A DNA stretch of 64,000 nucleotides from Corinectria fuckeliana (lineage: Eukaryota > Ascomycota > Sordariomycetes > Hypocreales > Nectriaceae). The stretch lies in the NCBI GenBank assembly GCA_019137255.1, contig WPDH01000003.1, positions 62,181 through 126,180 of the forward strand, written 5' to 3'. How positions within the stretch are numbered: the first letter of the stretch is position 1; each line of letters starts with the position of its first letter. The notes beneath the pieces are model-generated. The model did not search any database, was not told the origin of the DNA, and saw only the letters and a list, made by a program, of their open reading frames with translations. Both the position numbers and the translations under genes were made by a program. Positions 34,994 to 45,011 of this stretch are shown piece by piece.

Positions 34994-35327
34994 CAATACG
35001 CCGAGCCAAGTCACTCAACTGCCACTCATCTTTACTTCTCAGTGGCGGCTCGGGGCTCTTTCGCCCTTCGTCGACAACCCGTGTCTCCAAATGCGGAGAT
35101 TCGGCGTCTCCGCAGCACGGAAATGCGCATCGGAGGTCACGCACTTCCGTGAAGAAGCATCTTGACATCTGAGGCACTCTTGCAGGCCAACTTGACCCCT
35201 CAACACTGTGGATATGTGTCTACGCCCTGCAGAACCTAGGCACCCTTGTTCTCCCGTTTTTGCCATCAGTCTTTGACCCGATAAGCTTGACAGGAGTGTT
35301 TCTTGCAGCCCGAGGGTCCGAGTCGAA

Positions 35328-36476
35328 ATGAACAATCCTCCACTTGAAGTGCTGATGTATGGGCTGGGAGCGTACGTCACCAACATCGCAAGATGCGAAC
35401 ATTCCCTCATCACTCAGGGAGGAAACTGACAATGGCGTTCATTGACTAGAATCGGTTCCTTCTACGCCTTTATCTTGAGCCGCAGCGAAGGTATTCGCTT
35501 GACGGTTGTTGCGCGATCCAACTATGATGCCGTAAAGGCCAACGGGATCAAGATAACAAGCCAAAACCACGGCGAACACCATGTGCGGCCGCACAAAGGT
35601 TAGCAGTCGGCCTGTGGAAGACGTAGTGCTGCAGTGCTGACTTGTTCGTCAAAGTGGTACGAACCGTCGCCGAAGCAGGCCATAGGTTTGATTACATAGT
35701 CTGCGCGCACAAAGCTATTGCTCAATCCAGCCATCCCGCACAGATTGAAGCTGGTGTCGATGCAAAGAGAACCACGGTTGTCATCATTCAGAACGGCGTT
35801 GGAAACGAGGAGCCATTTCGCCACAATTTCCCGACCGCAACCATCGTATCGTGTGTGGTATGTCTGCCGTGATCATGCCATCATATCTGTCACTAACACC
35901 CATCAGACTTGGACCGGCGCGCGCCAGCCGCAACCTGGCATTGTCACGCACACAAGGTCCGAGGATATGCAAATCGGACTGTTCCCAAACAAAGCCGGGG
36001 ACTCAGCTGTCGAGACTGAGCGGCTGAGCCGGTTCGCATCGTTGTTATCTGCTGGGAAAACAGTCTTCCAGATCGTGCCCGACATCCAGGTGCAGCGGTG
36101 GGAAAAGGTAGTCTGGAACGCGGCGTGGAATCCGTTGACGACGCTTACGCTCATGGACACGCATGCCTGGCTCAGTTCGTCAGACAGCGCGACGCCGATG
36201 ACGAAAAGGTTGATGAAAGAAGTCATCGACGTCGCGAGGGCGCTGGAGGTGCCGATTGAGTACCAGCTGATAGACCGACTCTTCGACAGGATTCTGCGGG
36301 CGACGTCTGGTGGAAGCAGCATGCGGACGGATTACGAGAACGGTAAACCTATGGAGGTAGACATCATCCTTGGCTATCCTGTGAGGAAGGGCAGGGAGCT
36401 TGGTCTTGATGTGACAACCATCGACACACTGTCCACAATTTTGACTGCTGTTAACAAGCGGCTCACGGGTGTCTGA
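35328..36476 (+). CDS. 2-dehydropantoate 2-reductase-like protein (PanE/ApbA family)
   Basis: Four exons: 35328-35371, 35450-35598, 35655-35857 and 35907-36476, giving 321 aa; introns 78, 56 and 49 bp. The Rossmann loop LMYGLGAIGSFYAF is split by intron 1. VVCAHKAI-type and IIQNGVGNEEPF segments are conserved in the family. The catalytic Lys lies in WEKVVWNAAWNPLTTLT, and the C-terminal helical domain has the substrate-binding SSMRTDYENGKPMEVDIILG. The family reduces ketopantoate with NADPH, but fungi carry several paralogues acting on other 2-keto acids. Placed between the two regulators, it could handle a keto acid of the cluster pathway; this is inference. Confidence 0.88.
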
Positions 36477-36977
36477 AGGCATTAGATCAAGGAAGTACAG
36501 ACTAGGTGAATGAGTTTAGTATAGCAAGTTTTGATTTCGCGTGGCAATAACCTGTACTGGGATACTGCAAATGTAGCTGAAGATGACAAAACTGACTATG
36601 CTGGCATATTGGTTTTGACTAGAACTTCTTCCTTGAGTGGCAATTGCTACTTGCTATGTTACCTCCCTATTATAATGCTGTGTCTAGATAACCTTCAACT
36701 CATGCAAGCCATCAGCCTCATTCCGGGACTCGGCATCGCCAAGTGTAGCGGCATGGCTCAACTCCTATAGAAGGTTCCACTCATTAAAGTAATTTCTGAA
36801 CAAGATCAAACATTATAGAGATAAAGTCTTAATCCCATCGTGTGTGCTAGATCTTTCACCAAGTGTTGAGCCCGGTAGTATTGATACTATCCCATACATC
36901 GGTTGATCCGCTTTGTAGTATCGCATCTAAAGTGCCTGAGCCGCCCGTAACCTATCTCATATCAGCCATGCGACATG
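36477..36977. other. Convergent intergenic region between PanE-like gene and TF2
   Basis: About 500 bp of AT-richer 3' sequence from both genes. There is a short chance frame at 36531-36770 and no recognisable gene. Confidence 0.6.
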
Positions 36978-39451
36978 TCAGCGTAAGAAGCGAACTAGAC
37001 CTGCCAAAGAGTCAAACTGGCCCCAGCTAGCCATGTGCGCCAAGCCGTCGTCGACAACGTCCATCGAAGCCGTAGAACTTGCAGGGATCTCTCCACCAGG
37101 CTGGGTTTCCGCTGCTGGACAGTCAAAGTCTCGGCCATCTCGCGCTGCCAATCCGCTGCCGTTCACGTCTACATTCATCCGACAGTCTTGGGAGAGCTCG
37201 GCCTGTACCAACTCGCTTTCGTCCTCTACCGACGCGAGGTACGCGTTATTTCGGAGAACTTCCACGCGCAGTTCCTGCAGCACCACTCCGTATCGCTGCA
37301 TCAGCGATCCTTTTATTGCAATACTCTCAAGTTGTAGGTGACATCCTGAAGCTAGGCGGAAATATTTGGAGTATGTTTCCGGCAGCTCTGCTCGTTGCTG
37401 GATTGCGTAAACGTATATGATTACCACGGCACTGAAGCCGTAGTACGGGATGAACTATCAGAGATGGAGTCAATTCTGTTCCATCGTAGACAAACGATTC
37501 GATATGTGGACAACGTACAAACAGCGTGCTATAAAACTCCCCGGCCGCGTTGATGCGGTCAATATGCTCAATAATCTGCGTAGCAGCATCGATGCAGATC
37601 TGGATATTCTGCTGCATCTCCTGTCGCCTGGGTGACAATAACTCGCCGTTGACTCCATAATTGGCCAGACTCGTGAAAGACTTTAGCAGAAACGGTCTGT
37701 GAACCAGGATCTGAGCATGCCAGTAAGCGAGTTTGAGAACATCACGCTGCCTGAGGACCAACTTGACGAAGATGGCAGAGCTTCCGTCAGTATCGAGGAG
37801 ATACGAGATGTTCTCTCGCCATTCTGACAGGTCGCGGGTGAATTTCACAGCAAGCGTGAAATGTTCTTCAGTCGACCGAGGGTGAATGCCGTACAGGGCC
37901 CGAAGGATCCCGGCGAGTATTCTGGAAAGTCTGATACTTCCTTCAGCATGTCGCTCCCCACATGGATAGAGTACCAGGAAACATACTTGATTTGAGCTAC
38001 TGTAGCCGAAGTTATCGACGGGCCAAGGACCATCGGTGTGGGGGTAGGTCCAACGCGAAGTTGTTCGTCATCCACGCAAAGAGGCAACTCCTGATCAATG
38101 TCTTCCTCGTGGAATGTCATGGGCCTACCTAGCGCGGCACTAAGGTAAGTATTAAGGTTGAATGCACACCAGAAAGTTCGTTTCCTGCACTCCAGGTCAA
38201 TGTGGTCGACGCGGTTCGAAGCCTTGGGATCGACCCGCGACTTCCTGTGAATTCCGAGAGCCAGAACTAGCTGTGCGGTAATGCCAAAGAGCGTCCAGCA
38301 GTGGTTGAGGCGGGACTGTGCCAAGAGGTAAAAGCACTGGGCCAGCCGTGCCTGGACGCTCGCTAACCGTATCTCGCCCTTTTCCATCGACAGTTGGTGT
38401 TCTGCAACCGCGAAGAATCGAGCACTGGATGAGAAATCAGTTCTGCGAGATGGTTTGAAGCTGTTTGAATCAGCTGCATACCTTGTTTCAGCTGTCTCTG
38501 CAATCGTCTCTCTTGTGTCAGCAGTCAATCGACTCCGGTAGTTGTTCGAGTGCGCAAACACCATGAAGAGCAGGGCAGTCCGACTCCGAGCTGTCTCCTG
38601 GTACAGCATAGCCCCATTTGTCTCGTATAGCTCCTCGAGCCATGTATCTATAGACGGGCGATGCAAGAAGCGATGTGTTGTTGCCGCAAAGTCAAAATAC
38701 CTTCTTACCATGGATTCCGCCAGAGGCTTGGGCGGCAGGATCGCGAAGGAAGAATCGTGTCCCGGCAGCGGGCGATCGCCAAAGTTGAAGACGGACGAGT
38801 TCAAGAAGCCTGGAGACTGGACCTGCAGCTTTCGCTGGATCCGTAGGAGAAACGAAACTCCTGACGCGGGCCCAACGTAGTGCCCTTGCTGGTCCGTTTG
38901 CGATGGCTCGGGGGAGTTGCGCATGGAATGGGGACTTGCCGGGGGCTGGCCACTCTCCTCAGGCTTGCGCCTTGATGGATGACTCGTGCTGTCATCGGAT
39001 GCTATCTCAGTTGCGACAGTCTCTGCAATGGCGGTCGGCGGTAACCGCGAAGCCACGTCCGCGAATGATTCTCTGCGATGACCACCATGGGAGCTGCCCC
39101 CTCGCTCAGAAGCAGCCTCTGTAGGAAACGGCGGCCGCGCCTGTCCATCAATCGCAGGGAGGACGCGTCCCCGTCGATGGGCCGCGGTGAATTGGCAATC
39201 GAGCTTAAGGTGGGCACAGAAGACGCAAGGCCACGTCCCGGAACAGCGCGTTTTCCGCCTGTGTCCAAAGGGGTTAGCTGGGTGACGGACAGCAAAAAGT
39301 CGGCAGGGGCTCACGCTTTGCAACGATCGCAGGCTCTGCCCACGCGCGGCCGCACGATGTCTTCGCGGGGCCGCTTCGGAGGCCGGCCGCGGTCGTTGGA
39401 GTCGGCGGCGCGGCGACTCCGAGGGCCGGACGGAGCTGAGGATTGGTCCAT
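36978..39451 (-). CDS. Zn2Cys6 transcription factor (TF2), paralogue of TF1
   Basis: Four exons: 39451-39315, 39258-37987, 37930-37519 and 37454-36978, giving 765 aa; introns 56, 56 and 64 bp. The zinc cluster is at residues ~41-67 (CDRCKARKTRC, then CVFCAHLKLDC), again split by intron 1. The block PEPSQTDQQGHYVGPAS and the homology-domain motif ECRKRTFWCAFNLNTYLSAA match TF1 closely, and all three introns fall at equivalent sites, so the two genes arose by duplication. The linker after the cluster is longer and Ser/Pro-rich. It is divergent from the glucarate-dehydratase-like gene over 385 bp. The start at 39451 is preferred; an in-frame ATG at 39520 would add 23 residues. Confidence 0.93.
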
Positions 39452-39836
39452 CGTGTACTCCGATCCGACAGACGATTCGAGCAACTCGGACGTCAAAAGA
39501 CCAATAGGGAGGCAAACCAACAGGAGAGTTGAAGTCGGGAATCTCTCTTCCGATTCTGGGCCGAAAGCCTCCCGGGAGTCGGAGGATTACCGATCCTTGT
39601 CAACTTCCCCTCACCATTGTATCCGCACATGACACGGCAACTACCCCGGATGCAACAGCAAATTGGTCTAGACATACCATAGGATGACTCTAAGCACAAA
39701 CGGCGGCGATCTCAGGCAGTCTAGTTTCGCGGTTATTAAAGAGGTTACTAAATTCCGTGAAAGACTTCCCAGCTCTCTAATACCTTGCAGCCTATTGAGC
39801 CCTACTAAAAGCTTCACCGTCTTGTACCTTGGAACC
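39452..39836. promoter_or_regulatory. Divergent promoter of TF2 and the dehydratase gene
   Basis: 385 bp shared by two gene starts. There is no exact CCGTCGG site. TCCGACAGA at 39464-39472 matches the reverse complement (TCCGACGGA) at eight of nine bases, and other isolated CGG/CCG triplets are present. Confidence 0.45.
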
Positions 39837-41108
39837 ATGTCTCGACGCGGCGTTATCAAAGATGTCATCATCACACCGGTGGCATTCCATGATATGCCCC
39901 TGCTGAACAGTGTCGGTGTGCACGAACCATTCGCACTACGCAGCATTATCGAAGTTGTCACGGACGACACTTACGGCTTGGGCGAATCATACGGTGACTC
40001 AACGCACCTAGGCCGCCTGCAAGTAGCAGCCGACCAGATCAAAGGCCTCACAGTGTACGACACCAACGCCATTTACAAGATATGCGTCGACTCGCTGGCG
40101 GAAGACACCAGTACTGGCGGCGATGGCATGGCCGGCATGGTGACCACTGCGTCCGTTGCCGACAAGGTCTTCTCCCCCTTCGAGGTGGCATGCTTTGACA
40201 TCCAGGGCAAGCTGGCCGGCGTTCCCGTGAGCGAACTGCTCGGCGGCCGCGTGAGAGACAATGTCCAGTACTCGGCATATCTCTTCTACAAGTGGGGAGG
40301 CCACCCCGGCGAGCCCGACGATGAGTACGGGCCCGCACTCGACGCGGCTGGAGTGGTGAAACAAGCGCGGAAAATCATCGACGAGTACGGCTTCAAGGCC
40401 ATCAAGCTCAAGGGCGGCGTGTTCCCACCGGCGCAGGAGGTGGGAGCCGTCAAAGCCTTGCACGCAGCGTTCCCGGGGCTGCCCCTGAGGCTTGATCCCA
40501 ACGCTGCGTGGACTGTCGAGACCTCTGTGTGGGTTGCCAAGCAGCTGGAGGGCATCGTCGAGTACTTGGAGGACCCGGCGCCCGAGATCGAAGGAATGGC
40601 CGCAGTGGCCAAGGAAGCGTCCATGCCCCTGGCTACGAACATGGCCGTGGTCGCCTTCTCTCACCTCCCCTCCTCCATACTGCAAAACGCCGTCCAGGTG
40701 ATTCTCTCCGACCACCACTTCTGGGGCGGGCTGCGCAAGTCGCAGACACTGGCCGCCATCTGTGCGACCTGGGGCATGCGGCTTTCGATGCACTCCAACA
40801 GCCACTTGGGCATCTCGCTGGCCGCCATGACGCATCTGGCTTCTGCGACTCCCAATCTCGACTACGCGTGCGATACCCACTGGCCGTGGAAGCCTCGCGA
40901 CGAGGACGTCGTTGTCGACGGCGCGTTGAAGTGGGTGGACGGTGGCGTACAAGTGCCTACTGCGCCTGGGTTGGGGGTCGAAGTCGACAGGGAGAAGCTG
41001 GCGCGTCTTCACCAGCAGTATCTCGACTGTGGGCTGCGGAAGCGGGACGATACGACATATATGAGGAAGTTCCAGCCAGAGTTTTCTGCCGAGATCCCCA
41101 AGTGGTGA
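39837..41108 (+). CDS. Glucarate-dehydratase-like enolase-superfamily enzyme
   Basis: A single exon of 423 aa. It shows the glucarate dehydratase layout of the enolase superfamily. The capping domain starts ITPVAFHDMPLLNSVGVHEP. The KxK base is AIKLKGG (Lys ~190 and ~192). Metal ligands follow in LRLDPNAAW (Asp ~220), VEYLEDPAPE (Glu ~245) and ILSDHHFWGG. The His of the Asp-His dyad is in LSMHSNSHLGISLAAMTH (His ~319). The enzyme would dehydrate D-glucarate or a related aldarate to a 4-deoxy-5-keto acid. Galactarate or an aldonate remains possible. The frame is open upstream to 39684, but the ATG at 39837 matches the usual N-terminus. It lies next to the MFS gene and divergent from TF2. Confidence 0.9.
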   Translation: MSRRGVIKDVIITPVAFHDMPLLNSVGVHEPFALRSIIEVVTDDTYGLGESYGDSTHLGRLQVAADQIKGLTVYDTNAIYKICVDSLAEDTSTGGDGMAGMVTTASVADKVFSPFEVACFDIQGKLAGVPVSELLGGRVRDNVQYSAYLFYKWGGHPGEPDDEYGPALDAAGVVKQARKIIDEYGFKAIKLKGGVFPPAQEVGAVKALHAAFPGLPLRLDPNAAWTVETSVWVAKQLEGIVEYLEDPAPEIEGMAAVAKEASMPLATNMAVVAFSHLPSSILQNAVQVILSDHHFWGGLRKSQTLAAICATWGMRLSMHSNSHLGISLAAMTHLASATPNLDYACDTHWPWKPRDEDVVVDGALKWVDGGVQVPTAPGLGVEVDREKLARLHQQYLDCGLRKRDDTTYMRKFQPEFSAEIPKW

Positions 41109-42136
41109 GGCAAGTGGCTGGAATGATATAGGTAGTGTTGGATTATTAGCTGTAGGCCAATAACCTATTACTCGACATGGAATCAGCAATGAGTTGCAAA
41201 GACACTCAGTCCAGATCCACCGTCGCACATCAAACATGACTTGGATTGTGAAAAATTGCATGCCCTGACAGGAAGTGACAACGTTCAAAGTACGGGGTGA
41301 TCATGTAGAGGACGATCACGGAAGATTTCTTGAATACGTACTAGGGATATCACAAAGTGTTGGAAGCTCAACAGAAGCGATATCCTTGAAGAAACCCTGC
41401 CGACGACTCCATGGTACCCTCGACTGGATCCCTCAACAGGTTCTTCGCCCTCCATGGACGCCCAAGATCCTTCACCTGCCATACTACCCTCCACTCCAGC
41501 TGACTCAATTCTTTTGGTCTCGCCCATGACGGTGGTTCGGGCTATCACCAAGCGGAAAAGCCTGGGGTCGGATGTCAAGTCCAAGCGTCGGAAGACTAGG
41601 CCTCCGAGTCGAAACTCAGGCCCCATGCAATCCGCGGATGTACTTCAACTCGGATCGAGCTTCCTTGCTCAGACTGAACCCTGCAAAATGCAACACGGAT
41701 GAGACCCCATGATTAGACCCGCGCCAACTACCGCCGAGGTCAAATCCCGTGATAAGGGGGAATAATACGGAGAACGGAGAAGAATGCGGGGGTGGAGCCG
41801 ATAATCCTACAATAATCCAATGCGGGGAAGACACAGTGACACGGAGAAGGACACACGGGCTATCAGAGAAGTCTGACGTTGTGAAGGAAGCGGTAGAGTC
41901 GTGTTGAGTAAGGCGTAGTCTTGCTGGGGTAGCCGTGTTATAAATACCAGGAATACCACCAATTTGCCGTATGGTCCCGGTAGTTGATAGTGTTCTACGA
42001 AAAGTTGATGGATAGACTCATCTGCTAGCACGAACACTCCTGTCTTTCCATCTTTCTACCGCCCAAATACCGGAATCTTGAAGTCATAAACCCCCCCCTG
42101 CTACGTCTTTGACACGGAGTCAAAACAGCCGGCAAA
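41109..42136. other. Intergenic upstream of the MFS gene
   Basis: About 1 kb. A small frame at 41454-41702 (82 codons, basic stretch KRKSLGSDVKSKRRK) has no recognisable family and may be chance. GTCGGATGTCA at 41567-41577 repeats 11 bases found at the 33581 site. Confidence 0.5.
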
Positions 42137-43828
42137 ATGTCCAAAAAGGCTGAGGGACATCGCGGCAACTCTGCCAGGTCCATCTTGATCGGCCTAGCCA
42201 TCAGTCTTGCAGGGTGAGCAACGAGATATCCAAGTTGATGCGCCCAACTAACCATGTATGCTGGTTAGTTTTGTGTACGGAATCGACACGGGAATCATCG
42301 CCTCGACTATCGCACAAGCCACCTTCAAGTCCTACATGTACGGCCCATCCATGGAGAATGTCGCCGTGAGAGCCGGCATAGTCTCTGGCTACTACGCCGG
42401 TGCCGCCTTCGGCAGCGCCGGCGCCGCCTACTGCATGGACAAGCTGTCTCGCCGCTGGACCTTGCTCTTCGGCGCCTCCGTCAGCGTTGCGGGTGCCGCG
42501 CTGCAAACCGCCGCGCAGAACCCGGCCATGATGATCGTCGGCCGTGCGTTCTCGGGCTTTTCCACAGGCATGGTCTACCCTACTGCGCCGGTTTACCTGG
42601 CTGAGCTGTCTCCGCCCGAGAACCGCGGGTTTCTCGTTGGCTTGAAGGGGTAAGAATCCTCTTTCTCTAACCCCCGACGGACGTTGAGTGCTGATCAGAT
42701 CCCAGTTTGATGAATACGCTGGGCTTCTTTGCTGCTGGATGGGTCGGCTATGCGGGCTCGTTCGCCGTCGGCGATCTTCAATGGCGTGTTCCTCTGGCCA
42801 CGCAGATCCCACCTGCGCTGCTGCTGGGCATCATGACCATCTTTCTGCCATACTCCCCCCGCTGGCGTAAGTCATCCGTAAACTAGAGGAAATACAAGCT
42901 CTAACCAAAACTGTTTCTAGTGGCTTCGAAAGAACGATACGACGAAGCCAAGAAGGTCATGTACTCTCTCTTCGGGCATCGCGGCGCCGAAGTCGTCGAG
43001 GCAGAATTCGCCGAAATGTGCTGCCAGATTCAGCTCGAAGCCAGACGCAAGAAAACAGCCAATTTCCTCAGCCTCTTTACTCGCAAATACATCCGCCGTA
43101 CACTACTGGCCTGTTTGATTGTCAACATGATGAAGCTCTCTGGATCAAACATCATCCAGAACTACCAGTCCATCATGTACAACTCTCTTGGCTACGAAGG
43201 CCGCACTGTACTCCTCATCGGCGCCTTGTACGGATTCATGGCCATCATCGGCCAGGTCATCAACGTCTTCTTCGTTGCTGACCACTGGACGCGGCGCACG
43301 ACCGTCATTTCCGGGAGCTTCGCCCTTGCCAGTACTCTGGCTGTTTTGACGGCATTGTCGAAAGTCTCTGGCGATGATGATGGCAATCTAGGAGCGTCAC
43401 GCGCAGGGGTCGCATTCATCTTCCTGTTTTCCTTCGCGTACTCGTTCTACTTCAACAGCGTCAACTGGGTCCTCGTTGCAGAGATCTTCCCGCTCGACCT
43501 CCGTGGAGTCGGCGTCGGCTTCTCCGTCTTCACACAGGCCATTACGGCAATCTGGCTCTCGTACGCAGCATCAATTGCTTTCGACACGATTGCGTGGAAA
43601 TTCTACTTTGTCTTCATCGCGTGCAACGTGTTTACGGGCACCATATACTTCTTTTTCCTCCCCGAAACGCGTTTCCTTTCTCTTGAAGAGATCGCTGCTC
43701 TGTTCGGCGATGAGATTGTCACTCCTGCAGCGACGAAGCAAACGGAACTGGCGGAAGCTGAAGAGAATGTTGCCGATGTGGATAAATTTCACGTCTCGTC
43801 GAACCATGTCGAGGATTCGCGAAAGTGA
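42137..43828 (+). CDS. MFS sugar-type transporter
   Basis: Four exons: 42137-42213, 42269-42649, 42706-42866 and 42921-43828, giving 508 aa; introns 54-56 bp. The sugar-porter pattern is clear: GFVYGIDTGIIAS in the first membrane segment, VGRAFSGFSTGMVYPTAPVY, LSPPENRGFLVGLKG, YSPRWLASKERYDEA after segment 6, LVAEIFPLDLRGVG and FFFLPETRFLSLEEI. About 12 membrane segments are expected. The likely job is uptake of a sugar or sugar acid. It sits about 1 kb downstream of the dehydratase in the same direction and closes the proposed cluster. The polar C-terminal tail is typical of the family. Confidence 0.92.
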
Positions 43829-44091
43829 TGATGGGGATTGCAGAGTTCCTAGTGTTTATGAGGAATTTGTGTGCTCCTGGGATAGCTGTGAATACTAGTG
43901 CTAACTCTCAAATTTACTCAGATATTTGGGCACAGTCAAAAGGCTCCAATGTTGGTATCATGCCTTTGGGGTGGGATAGAAGCAGCCGTTGGTAAATATT
44001 TGGTGTTAAGGGCTGGTTGAAGTCACGGGGCAGAATGTTAACCAATAACAGCCGTCGTCAAGTATAATAATATTTGTTCAGGTATTTATAC
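43829..44091. other. Short intergenic region
   Basis: Convergent 3' ends of the MFS gene and the zinc-knuckle gene; nothing else seen. Confidence 0.6.
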
Positions 44092-45011
44092 TTAGACATA
44101 ACTAGTTTCCCAATGCCAGACCCCGTAGATCACTACAAGCCCGGTCTCTCGGACCTGTGCTCTAGCGTTCCCAGCTTGAGAGCCGGGGGCGCCCAACGGG
44201 GCCGCACGGTGGTGGTCCGTGTCGGACGGGGCCGAGGGGTACTGGGACGGGGCCGCGGGATGCTGTGCGGCGCCGAACGGGGTTGCACGATGGTAGGGGA
44301 CGCCAAACGGGGCAATGTGGTAGGGGTCGCCGAACCGGACGGGGGCGTGGTGGGGGGCGCCAGACGGGAGCGGGAGCTGACCGGACGGGGCCGGGGCCAC
44401 AAGGTAGGCGGGGTTTCCGCCGGGCGAGGCCAAATGGTGGTTGGGGCCGCCAAACGGAGTCGGGACTTGGTGGGGAGCGCCAGACGAGAGCGAGAGCTGA
44501 CCGGCCGAGGCCGCAAGGGGGACGCCGGACTCCAGGACCCTTCTCTGGCGCCGGGATAAGGACCCAGAGGGACCCCGTCCCGGGCCATGCGGAAAATCGC
44601 GGGCACGATGGCCCCTTTGATTGCACTGTAGTACACAGGTCAGTCACGATCATGAGTAGATGAGTGGGAAACCGGGATTGACCGCAAGGTTGTGACAGCT
44701 CTAAGCTCGAAGGCCATGATGCCCTGATGATTGAAATGTACTTACGATGTGGCATTTGCCTTTGAAGGCACCGCCACGACGTTTGCGGCTGCTGCCGCCA
44801 CCTCCCAACAGGGCACGTAGATTGTCAACAAGCTATCAATGAGTCAGTAAGCAGTTGGCAGTTGAGGTAAAATAGACAGTGTGTGTAGGGGCGTCATGCA
44901 TGCAGGCGGGCACAAATAGCAGGGATGTGCGTGATCTGCTGTGCGCTAACGGGAGTGCAACGACGATTGGACGTGTGAATGAAAAGGAGAGAAGCATCTT
45001 ACCTCGGACAT
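44092..45011 (-). CDS. Proline-rich protein with a damaged CCHC zinc knuckle
   Basis: Three exons: 45011-45003 (only three codons), 44832-44746 and 44625-44092, giving 209 aa; introns 170 and 120 bp, GT-AG. Exon 2 encodes LVDNLRALLGGGG and basic SSRKRRGG. Across intron 2 the chain reads KCHI-CNQRGHRARDF, which is a C-x2-C-x4-H-x4-[C] retroviral-type knuckle whose last Cys is Phe (TTT). The related sequence at 59127-59433 keeps that Cys. From about residue 70 on, the protein is rich in Pro, Ala and His with repeats such as TPFGGP, APFGVP and ATPFGA. It may bind RNA or DNA if the three-ligand knuckle still works. It belongs to a dispersed family, with fragments at 59-60 kb. The long GC-rich frames on the other strand are shadows of the repeat. 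Confidence 0.6.

Noticed and set aside
40008..41288. 426-codon minus-strand frame
   Set aside because: Antisense of the glucarate-dehydratase-like gene, whose catalytic motifs are intact on the plus strand.
44074..44663. Gly/Arg-rich plus-strand frames of 161 and 132 codons
   Set aside because: They are the reverse of the proline-rich repeat; the minus strand has the spliced frame with knuckle and stop.
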